A stretch of DNA of 7,157 nucleotides from the NCBI GenBank assembly GCA_903898975.1, contig CAIUHT010001292.1:1-7157 (forward strand), read 5' to 3'. A program made the position numbers and the translations under genes. Shown one piece after another: positions 1-6,583 of the stretch. The DNA is from an uncultured Planctomycetaceae bacterium. Lineage in GTDB: Bacteria > Planctomycetota > Planctomycetia > Planctomycetales > Planctomycetaceae. Position 1 is the first letter of the stretch, and the number at the start of each line of letters is the position of its first letter. The notes below the pieces were generated by a model. That model saw only the letters and a program-made list of their open reading frames with translations, did no database searches and was not told the origin of the DNA.

Positions 1-1699
1 AGATCACGCTACCGCGCTCAGCAAGCTGCGGCTTGATGCGATTGGACTGGCGGTGCTCGCCGAGCAGGGGCTGACGGCGCAGTCGGTGCCGACGCAGGGC
101 CAGACGGTGGTGCTGCGGCGGAATGCGAACCTGAGCACGGGCGGCTCGGCGACCGATGTGACCGACCAGGTGCATCCCGACCTGGCGGCACGGGCGGTGG
201 ACGCCGCACGGATTGTGGGGCTCGACATCGCGGGGATCGACGCGGTCTGCCTCGACGTCTCGCGCCCGCTGGAGGAACAGGGTGGGGTCATTGTCGAGGT
301 CAACGCCGCCCCCGGGCTGCGGATGCACCTCGAACCATCGGCCGGTCAGCCCCGCCCGGTGGGCGAGGCGATTGTGGGGACGATGTTCCCCGAGAACGAC
401 AATGGACGGATTCCGCTGGTCGCCGTCACGGGGACGAACGGCAAGACGACGACGATTCGACTGATCGCCCAGATGTTCCGCGCCCAGGGGCTGCGGACCG
501 GGATGACCTGCACCGACGGGATCTTTCTGAACGATCGCCTGATCGACACCGGCGACTGCAGTGGCCCGAAGAGCGCCCGCAGCGTGCTGCTGAATCCGCA
601 GGTGGATGCGGCGGTGCTCGAGACCGCCCGCGGGGGAATTCTGCGGGAAGGACTGGGCTTCGACCGGTGCGACGCCGCGGTGGTGACCAACATTGGCGAG
701 GGCGACCACCTCGGAATGGGTGGGATCGAGACAGCGGAGCAGTTGGCCGCGGTCAAACGGGCGATTGTCGAGAACGTCGCCCCGACCGGGTTCGCCGTGC
801 TGAATGCCGCCGACCCAATGACCGTGGCAATGGCTCCCTACTGCCCCGGGGGGGTGATGTTCTTTGCGCGGGAAGCGTCGCATCCGCTGCTGACGGCCCA
901 CCGGGGGCGGGGCGGGCGGGCGGTGTTTGTGCAGGCGGGCCACATCTGCCTGGCGACGGGAGCCGAGCAGACAACGCTGCTGCCCCTCGCCGCCGTGCCG
1001 ATCACGCAGGGGGGCCGAATTGGCTTCCAGGTCGACAACGTGCTGGCGGCGGTCGGTGCCGCGTGGGCCTGCCAGGTTCCCCGCGAGGCGATCTGCCAGG
1101 CGCTGACGACGTTTGTGAACGACACCCGCCGGGCCCCGGCCCGATTCAATATCCTGAAACACCAGGGGGCGACGCTGATCATCGACTATGGTCACAACGT
1201 CGATGCCCTGCACGCGCTGGTCGATGCGATCAGCCGGATTCCGCACGAGCGCCGGCTGGTGGTCTACACCGCTGCGGGGGACCGCCGCGACATCGACATC
1301 GAGCGTCAGGCCGAGTTGCTGGGGAACGCGTTCGATCACGTGATCATCTACGAAGATCAGTGCACCCGCGGGCGGGCGGATGGCGAGGTGGTGTCGCTGA
1401 TGCGGCGGGGCTTAGCGCGGGCGACGCGGGCCGCCGAGGTGTTCGAGACCCGGGGCGAGTTCCGGGCGATCGAAGCCGGTCTGCGACTGCTGAAATCGGG
1501 CGACCTGATCCTGATCCAGGCCGACCAGGTGCAGGAGGCGATCCGGTTTGTCGAGCAGCACATTACCGGGACGCGGGAGAGTGCCGGGACCGTGGGAGGA
1601 TCCATCGGAAGCGAGGCCAGCGGACCATCGGAGCGAACGGGCACCAATCCCGCCACGACCGACAGCACCAGCCCCCGACCGGGTTATCGCACGACGTAG
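1..1699 (+). CDS. cphA: Cyanophycin synthetase, C-terminal part (5' end outside window)
   Basis: The enzyme makes cyanophycin (multi-L-arginyl-poly-L-aspartate), a cytoplasmic nitrogen and carbon store, by ATP-dependent addition of Asp and Arg. The frame is open from base 2, so the GTG at 53 is an internal codon, not the start. About 565 residues are present; family members are usually about 870-900 aa, so roughly the first third is missing. Visible in order: a family-typical RRNANLSTGG segment near nt 116-145; the ATP-grasp end with EVNAAPGLRMH at about 296-328; the Mur-ligase P-loop GTNGKTTT at 431-454; ETARGGILREGL at about 620-655; TNIGEGDHLG at about 686-715; DTRRAPARFN at about 1121-1150; and DYGHN at about 1184-1198. 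The Mur-ligase domain looks complete and undamaged, which favours a CphA1-type enzyme over the shorter CphA2. After about nt 1570 the protein ends in a Gly/Ser/Thr/Pro-rich tail of some 45 residues. No cyanophycinase gene is visible downstream. Confidence 0.95.
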   Translation, partial: DHATALSKLRLDAIGLAVLAEQGLTAQSVPTQGQTVVLRRNANLSTGGSATDVTDQVHPDLAARAVDAARIVGLDIAGIDAVCLDVSRPLEEQGGVIVEVNAAPGLRMHLEPSAGQPRPVGEAIVGTMFPENDNGRIPLVAVTGTNGKTTTIRLIAQMFRAQGLRTGMTCTDGIFLNDRLIDTGDCSGPKSARSVLLNPQVDAAVLETARGGILREGLGFDRCDAAVVTNIGEGDHLGMGGIETAEQLAAVKRAIVENVAPTGFAVLNAADPMTVAMAPYCPGGVMFFAREASHPLLTAHRGRGGRAVFVQAGHICLATGAEQTTLLPLAAVPITQGGRIGFQVDNVLAAVGAAWACQVPREAICQALTTFVNDTRRAPARFNILKHQGATLIIDYGHNVDALHALVDAISRIPHERRLVVYTAAGDRRDIDIERQAELLGNAFDHVIIYEDQCTRGRADGEVVSLMRRGLARATRAAEVFETRGEFRAIEAGLRLLKSGDLILIQADQVQEAIRFVEQHITGTRESAGTVGGSIGSEASGPSERTGTNPATTDSTSPRPGYRTT

Positions 1700-1734
1700 T
1701 CGGAATCGATCGTGTTTGGCCCACCGGGTGCCAG

Positions 1735-1752
1735 GCGAGTGCCAGCACTCGC
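1735..1752. repeat. Perfect stem-loop downstream of cphA (7-bp stem)
   Basis: GCGAGTG and CACTCGC pair around a CCAG loop, 36 bases past the cphA stop codon. The heptamer GTGCCAG also occurs twice in tandem here, at 1728-1734 and 1739-1745. There is no T-run after the stem, so this is not a canonical intrinsic terminator. It may instead be an mRNA 3'-end structure or part of an intergenic repeat family. The structure is read directly from sequence; the role is inference. Confidence 0.55.
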
Positions 1753-1770
1753 ATTGAGGCGCAGAGCTCG

Positions 1771-1790
1771 GGGCAGTTGCAGGACTGCCC
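1771..1790. repeat. Second stem-loop downstream of cphA (7-bp stem, 6-nt loop)
   Basis: GGGCAGT pairs with ACTGCCC around the loop TGCAGG, 18 bases after the preceding stem-loop. No T-tract follows. Two G+C-rich stems in tandem just behind a stop codon could together slow polymerase or protect the cphA transcript 3' end. This is inferred from position and pairing only. Confidence 0.5.
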
Positions 1791-2105
1791 GCGGATGCAA
1801 TGCGTGGCCCGATCGCTGGCCCAGTGGGGCCTTCAGTCAAACCCCCAGGTTGCTGAATCGATTCCGCGTGAACGACCCGGCGACGTGGTGAAGGAGTCAC
1901 CTCCTCGATTGGCCAGTCGGTGTTGGTTCACCGCCCCACCGGCAACCCGTCATCCCTGTCGCCCCCGTCGCCTGCCCTGTTGACGTCGTTCCGCTCGCGA
2001 CAGGCTGCACAACAGTGACTCCCCCAACCAAGCTGGCTTGAGACCGCCATCAGGGAATCCCGGCCAGTTTCGAGGCTTCCTTGCGTCCACCTCCTTTCGT
2101 CCCTT

Positions 2106-2111
2106 GGGGAG
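2106..2111 (+). promoter_or_regulatory. Ribosome binding site deciding the dehydrogenase start
   Basis: GGGGAG lies 8 bases before the GTG at 2120, which is good Shine-Dalgarno spacing. It supports 2120 over the in-frame TTG at 2081, which would add a 13-residue Pro-rich leader and has only a GAGG 5 bases upstream. TCCC at 2100-2103 could pair with GGGA at 2107-2110 and partly mask the site, but the stem is only 4 bp. Confidence 0.55.
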
Positions 2112-2119
2112 TCCCGCCG

Positions 2120-3034
2120 GTGACCGAACACCCGCCGTTGCCGCTGCGGCCTGACGCTGGTCCCCTGGGCCTGGTGGGACTGGGACTGGTCGGCCAGGCA
2201 CTGGCGGGGAATCTGCTGCGGGGGGGCTGGCAGGTGTTGGGGTTCGATGTGCGGCCCGAGGCGTGTGCCCGGCTGCGCGACCTGGGAGGGACCACCGCTG
2301 CCGACAGCCGCGCGGTGTTCGCCGCTTGCCGGGTGACCCTGCTCAGCCTGCCGACCGATGACGTGGTGAACGAGGTTTTGCGGGAGGGGATTCCCCCTGC
2401 GGGACACTGGGTCATCGACACGTCCACGGGCGACCCGGCCGCCGCGGTGGCCCAGCAGGCCCGCCTCGAGCCTCAGGGGGTCGCGTATGTGGAGGCCCCC
2501 CTGTCCGGGAGCAGTCAGCAACTGGCCGAGCGGAAGGCCGTTTTCTTTGTGGGGACCGATCCCGCGCGGTTCGCCTGGTTGCAGCCACTCTTTGCTTCGC
2601 TGGCCCAGGAAGTCTTCCACACGGGGGGCCCGGGGAGCGCGTCGCGGCTGAAACTGGTCTCCAACCTGGTGCTGGGGCTGAATCGCGCCGCCTTGGCCGA
2701 GGGGCTGCATTTCGCCCAGTCGCTGGGGCTCGACCCTGCCCAGACGCTGCACATTCTCAGGCACAGTGCGGCGGCCTCGCGGATTATGGACGGCAAGGGC
2801 CCGAAGATGCTGGCCCGCGATTACACCCCGCAGGCGCGGTTGTCGCAGCACCTGAAAGATGTGCGGCTGATGCTGGAGGCGGCGGGTGACGGGACTCCAC
2901 TCCCCCTGACCCGCCGGCACGCCGAGTTGCTGGAACTGGCCGAGTCGCTGGGCTGGGGAGAGCAAGACAACAGTGCGTTGCTCGAGGCCCTCCCCCACTG
3001 GCCGCCCGCCCCCCCTGCCCCGCCCGGGGTGTAG
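2120..3034 (+). CDS. NAD(P)-dependent beta-hydroxyacid dehydrogenase (HIBADH/GLYR family)
   Basis: A soluble oxidoreductase of about 304 aa, the normal length for 3-hydroxyisobutyrate dehydrogenase and glyoxylate/succinic-semialdehyde reductases. Residues are numbered from the GTG at 2120. The Rossmann motif GLGLVG is at 20-25. D43 at the end of the second strand (GFDVRPE) favours NAD over NADP. EAPLSGS at about 126-132 is the substrate-binding signature. The presumed catalytic lysine is K178 in SRLKLVSN, with N182 following. The C-terminal all-helical domain carries GKGPKM, HLKDVRLMLEAA and a closing DNSALLEAL, all typical of the family. The EAPxSGS and GKGP features resemble the GLYR1/glyoxylate reductase subgroup more than the classical PVSGG form. 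The true substrate cannot be read from sequence. The protein ends in a short Pro/Ala-rich tail. It lies 420 bases after cphA on the same strand and converges on the ATPase gene. Family is sure; subfamily is tentative. Confidence 0.88.
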   Translation: MTEHPPLPLRPDAGPLGLVGLGLVGQALAGNLLRGGWQVLGFDVRPEACARLRDLGGTTAADSRAVFAACRVTLLSLPTDDVVNEVLREGIPPAGHWVIDTSTGDPAAAVAQQARLEPQGVAYVEAPLSGSSQQLAERKAVFFVGTDPARFAWLQPLFASLAQEVFHTGGPGSASRLKLVSNLVLGLNRAALAEGLHFAQSLGLDPAQTLHILRHSAAASRIMDGKGPKMLARDYTPQARLSQHLKDVRLMLEAAGDGTPLPLTRRHAELLELAESLGWGEQDNSALLEALPHWPPAPPAPPGV

Positions 3035-3045
3035 CCTCTACCCCG
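3025..3045. terminator. Candidate bidirectional terminator across convergent stop codons
   Basis: CGGGGT at 3025-3030 pairs with ACCCCG at 3040-3045. Inside, TAG (3032-3034) can alternatively pair with CTA (3038-3040), so the two stop codons themselves are symmetric arms around a CCT loop. The placement between two converging genes fits a shared transcription end. There is no U-tract on either strand, so intrinsic termination is doubtful. Confidence 0.3.
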
Positions 3046-6000
3046 CGAAGCGTTCCAGTTCGATCACGTGCAGTTCCCCGGCGGGGACCACCGAGCGGGC
3101 CAGTTCGACCAGCCGGGCGTGGTGGGTGAAGAACAGCACCTGCGTCTCGCCCCCCAGTTCAGCGAGCACCTCGAGCGTGGCGCGGGAGCGGTCATCGTCG
3201 AAATTGATGAGGATGTCATCCATCACGACCGGGAGGCGGATCCCCTGCTGGAACTGCTGGCGAAGGCTGGCCAGCCGGAGCGAGAGGAACAACTGGTCCC
3301 GCGTCCCATCGCTCATCCCCTCGACCGGGACCACCCGGCCCGAGTCCCCGGAGCGAATACCGACCAGGACAGGTTGGTCCTGATCGTTGAATTCAGGGCG
3401 AACCGAGGTGAAGGCGTTCAGGGTCAGGCGGGCGAAGAGGCGGCTCGCCTCGGCCAGCAGCGGGTCTTGCGCCCGGGCACGGAACTGTTCGAGATGTCGG
3501 TGCAGGAGTGTGAAGGCCAGCTTGCGGCGGGCGTATTCGAGAGCGAGGCTGCGGATCTCGGCGAGTTCGGCCTGCGCATCCTGAGCCCGCTGGGCCACCT
3601 GCTCGGAACGCTGACGAGTCTGCAGTACCTGCTCCCGGGCCCCGTGCTCCTGCAGGGCCAAGTCGCGATTCGACTCGAGATCGCTCCGCTGATCTTTGAC
3701 CCGTTGCAGCTCACGTTCGAGTTCCGCCGGGTCACGGGCGAGAACTTGTTCCAGGAACGCTTCCAGGTCGCCCCCCTTGGCCTGGTTCTGCAGTTCGCGC
3801 TGCTTGTCTGACAGCCGGGCGAGCAGTTCCCTGCGTTCGCGGGCCCGATGATGCAGTTCCCTCAGGGCAGAGAGCGTTTCGGCCCCCGACTCCGCCAGCA
3901 ACTGCTGGAATTGGGTGGTGGTTTCGTGAGATTCCTGTTCGATCCGCCGCAGTTCACTTGCGGCAGTCTCCCGCTGCCGCAGCCACGCTTCCCGCTGGGT
4001 CGTATTGGCCTGATCGGCTTTCAATTCGCGATCCAGTTCTTCGACGATGACATCGGGACTGACAGCGGTGAAGTCGCGCCCGACGTGATCGCACACGGGA
4101 GCGAGCCGGGCTTCGAAACTGTCGAGCGACTCCTGCATTTGGGCCAGTCGCTGCTGACCGGCGGAGACCTGGCGGGCCTGTTCGGCGACCTGTTCCAGGA
4201 CCTCGGCCCATTCGCGGGCGGCATCGACCGTCTCGGCCAGGCGAACGAGTTGAGCGGGTGAGTCGGCGACCTCGAGGGGGAACTCGGGGAAGGCTTTGTT
4301 CCAGGCCTGCGACCAGACCTCGAGTTCGCGATTCGCCGCGGCCAATTGCTCATCCAACTGCCCCAGCCGGAGACGCCGCTGCTGTCGGGCGGCCGCCTGC
4401 TGCTCGTGCTGCTGGCGTTGCTGGGTCAGTTCTTCGGCCTGCTGCTGGGCGTGCAGCCAGACCGCCTCGCCGCTGGCCAAGGCAGCGGGCAGCGGGCCCA
4501 GTTGATTGAGTTCCGCGACCACACCGGCGGCCTGCTCGGCGACCTGCTGCTCGCGCTGCTGCAGTTCGGTGGCAAACTGCTGCCGTTCCAGCAGTCGATT
4601 GACTACCGCCTCGCGATGAACGAGCCAGCCCCGCATCTCGGCGGGCGAGCTGGGAGTAAATCCGCACGAAGCCCACTCGGCATGCCAGCGGGTCTGCCAG
4701 TCGGCTGACTGCGACTGCAGTGCGAGCCGCTGCTCGGAGAGGTGCGTCAACCGGCGGGCCAGGCTCTCGCGCTTGGCCTGCAGCCGACCCTGCACAATCA
4801 CCCGGTCCGCCTCGCGGCGCAGCCGGTCGGCGAGTTCATCGGCGTGCTGAACTGCCTGTTCGTAAGCCTCGGCGAGCGAGCCCGACTGACAGAACTCGGA
4901 AAGTTCCGCGGGGGAGTTCCGCTCGCCCGGCTGGGGCTGCCACTCGACGCGCACCAGGTTCCAGCCCCGATCGCGCCGGGCGCGGGCCTGCCAAACCTCG
5001 GCCTCGGTGGGGACAGTGCCCGAGGCCGCCAGCCCCTCGGCCTCCTGCCGGGCCGACTCGGCCTCGGCTTCGAGGTCGCGGACCTCTTTGTCGAGGTCGG
5101 CGAGGCGACGTTCCAGATCGCGTTGCTCGGCGAGGAACCGGTCAATCGTCTCGGTCCGGGGGACCGCCAGCGAGGCCAGCTGCACGGGATCGCCGTGCCA
5201 GGGACGCAACCTCGCGAGTTCCGGGGCCAGGCGGAGCTCGGCTTCCCGCAGGCGCTTGCGGGCTTCTTCCAACCGCTCGACGGGATGCCCGTGGTACAGG
5301 GCGTTGCTGAGCAGCTTTTTCAGCGTGGCAGGATCGGGCGGCAGGGGAGCTTCGACATCGGTGGCGGCTTGATCGAGCCCCTGTTGACGATCGCGAAAGC
5401 CCTGCTCGAGGCGTGATTTCAGCTCGATGAACTGCTTCGAAAGCCGCTGGCGTTCCCGCTTGAGCTGTGCGCTGGGGAGCTGGTCGGGGACCGCTTCGAG
5501 CGCGAGCGTGGGGGCGACGCGGTGCAGGCTCCCCGTGGCGGCGGCCCGCAGCGACTCGGTCTCGTTCCGCAACTTCACCAGGTCGCGGCGGGCGTTGCGG
5601 TAGGTTCCCAGTTCCCGCAGCAGCGACTCGACCACGGGACGCTGATCGGCCCAGGCGAGCGGAGCCGCCAGGCTGTCGAGCTGTCGCCGCAGGTTGTCCA
5701 ACTCGGCCCGCACGTGGTCGGCAGCCAGTTTCTCTTCCCGGGCCCGGGCGTCGAGCTTCAAACATTCCTCGACCACCTCGGCAGGGACGTCGGCCCCCTC
5801 GGGAAGAGCCTCCAGCTGCTGCTTCAGTTCCATCCGCTGCAAGGCCAGTTCCCGGGCGTTGGCCAGCCGCTCCAGCTGCCCTTGCGACACGGTCAATTCC
5901 TGCAATTGCCCGCGCAGAGTCTCGACCCGTGTCCACAGGGCGCCGACCTCTTCGGTGAGGCGTTTGCAATCGCTGGCGGAAAACTCCTCCCGGCGAATCT

Positions 6001-6580
6001 CGGTGCGCAACTCGTCCAGCCGCGCGAACGCCTGGTTCAACGGGGCCGTCGAGCCCCTGGGCTTGTAGATCGCCTCGGCTTCCTCCTCGAGGCTCGTGAG
6101 AAGCTGTTGAATACCGGGAATGCCAGCCCCGGCATGAAACAGGCTGGTGGCGATTTCGCCCTGCCCCGCCTGCAGGGCCTGCCCCCCCTCCACCAGCCCG
6201 GCATGGTCCATCCGAAACAGGCGCCCGAACTGGTCGCGGGTCACCCCATGCAGCACCCGGGCCTGCACGTCGGCCGAGACTTCACGCCCGTCGCCAGTCT
6301 GCAGTGTCTGCCGGTTTCCCTTCCGACGGATCCAGTCTGCGGTCGTTCCCCGGGAATCGACCAGCCGGCCTGCAATGCGGAGTTGCGGGTTCTCGTGCAG
6401 AAAGTTCTGCGTCGTGCGGGCCTCAATGCCGTACAGAAAGTCGGTGAGCCCCTGCAGCGAGGTCGACTTGCCCGCCTCGTTGGGTCCCGACACCACCACC
6501 AGGCGGGCCCCAGCGGGAAACTCCAGCCGACGGTTGGTGAAACAGCCATATTTCAGAAACTCGAGTTCCAACAGGCGCAC
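3038..6580 (-). CDS. YhaN-type SbcC/Rad50-like coiled-coil ATPase
   Basis: An SMC/Rad50-like ATPase of 1180 aa, expected to bind DNA and drive a partner nuclease in end processing or repair in the nucleoid. The N-terminus (MRLLELEFLKYG) opens an AAA_27-type head with Walker A GPNEAGKST at 32-40. Family-typical DHAGLVEGG (125-133), AGAGI (150-154) and YKPRGSTAPLNQAFARL (172-188) follow. Residues from about 185 to 1020 are Glu/Gln/Arg/Leu-rich and mostly coiled coil. The C-terminal head lobe has signature MSDGTRDQ at 1089-1096, Walker B LPVVMDD at 1116-1122 and an H-loop THH at 1152-1154. All ATPase elements are present. Six cysteines are visible and none forms a CxxC, so the zinc hook of Rad50/SbcC is absent. 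The GTG start is backed by AGGGAGG at 6588-6594. It lies 3 nt behind the nuclease gene, so translation is probably coupled. B. subtilis YhaN is a shorter relative. Family is confident; the exact DNA substrate is unknown. Confidence 0.9.
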   Translation of the reverse strand: MRLLELEFLKYGCFTNRRLEFPAGARLVVVSGPNEAGKSTSLQGLTDFLYGIEARTTQNFLHENPQLRIAGRLVDSRGTTADWIRRKGNRQTLQTGDGREVSADVQARVLHGVTRDQFGRLFRMDHAGLVEGGQALQAGQGEIATSLFHAGAGIPGIQQLLTSLEEEAEAIYKPRGSTAPLNQAFARLDELRTEIRREEFSASDCKRLTEEVGALWTRVETLRGQLQELTVSQGQLERLANARELALQRMELKQQLEALPEGADVPAEVVEECLKLDARAREEKLAADHVRAELDNLRRQLDSLAAPLAWADQRPVVESLLRELGTYRNARRDLVKLRNETESLRAAATGSLHRVAPTLALEAVPDQLPSAQLKRERQRLSKQFIELKSRLEQGFRDRQQGLDQAATDVEAPLPPDPATLKKLLSNALYHGHPVERLEEARKRLREAELRLAPELARLRPWHGDPVQLASLAVPRTETIDRFLAEQRDLERRLADLDKEVRDLEAEAESARQEAEGLAASGTVPTEAEVWQARARRDRGWNLVRVEWQPQPGERNSPAELSEFCQSGSLAEAYEQAVQHADELADRLRREADRVIVQGRLQAKRESLARRLTHLSEQRLALQSQSADWQTRWHAEWASCGFTPSSPAEMRGWLVHREAVVNRLLERQQFATELQQREQQVAEQAAGVVAELNQLGPLPAALASGEAVWLHAQQQAEELTQQRQQHEQQAAARQQRRLRLGQLDEQLAAANRELEVWSQAWNKAFPEFPLEVADSPAQLVRLAETVDAAREWAEVLEQVAEQARQVSAGQQRLAQMQESLDSFEARLAPVCDHVGRDFTAVSPDVIVEELDRELKADQANTTQREAWLRQRETAASELRRIEQESHETTTQFQQLLAESGAETLSALRELHHRARERRELLARLSDKQRELQNQAKGGDLEAFLEQVLARDPAELERELQRVKDQRSDLESNRDLALQEHGAREQVLQTRQRSEQVAQRAQDAQAELAEIRSLALEYARRKLAFTLLHRHLEQFRARAQDPLLAEASRLFARLTLNAFTSVRPEFNDQDQPVLVGIRSGDSGRVVPVEGMSDGTRDQLFLSLRLASLRQQFQQGIRLPVVMDDILINFDDDRSRATLEVLAELGGETQVLFFTHHARLVELARSVVPAGELHVIELERFAG

Positions 6581-6583
6581 GGT

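Larger units (their letters stand above)
1700..2119. other. Intergenic region without a convincing gene
   Basis: This stretch of about 420 bases separates cphA from the dehydrogenase gene. Besides the two stem-loops at 1735-1752 and 1771-1790, it holds a weaker 5-bp stem at 1818-1831 (GGCCC/GGGCC), a perfect 10-base palindrome GAATCGATTC at 1855-1864 (its first 8 bases also occur at 1703-1710), and a small stem AGGAG/CTCCT at 1892-1905. Open frames crossing it are either run-ons of the cphA region in another frame or antisense to the dehydrogenase, and none resembles a known protein. No good -35/-10 pair was found. The dehydrogenase promoter presumably lies here, but it cannot be placed. Confidence 0.6.

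Noticed and set aside
667..1983. 438-codon plus-strand frame overlapping cphA and running into the gap
   Set aside because: It is an out-of-frame reading of the conserved Mur-ligase domain, and its downstream part has no recognisable protein character. It also gives no support for a frameshifted cphA end.
1980..2010. TTGACG at 1980-1985 as a -35 promoter element
   Set aside because: No TATAAT-like hexamer lies 16-18 bases downstream, so it is probably a chance match.
2081..2119. Upstream TTG start for the dehydrogenase
   Set aside because: It would add a 13-residue Pro-rich leader before the Rossmann fold. The GTG at 2120 has a better-spaced Shine-Dalgarno, though the TTG cannot be fully excluded.
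1928..2998. 356-codon open frame antisense to the dehydrogenase, entering the intergenic gap
   Set aside because: Composition is Gln/Arg/Gly/Pro-rich shadow sequence with no domain, and the opposite strand encodes a recognisable enzyme.
4380..4560. Repetitive-looking CTGCTG-rich stretch
   Set aside because: This is the reverse complement of Gln/Ala-rich coiled-coil codons (CAG/GCA) in the ATPase, not a separate repeat element.
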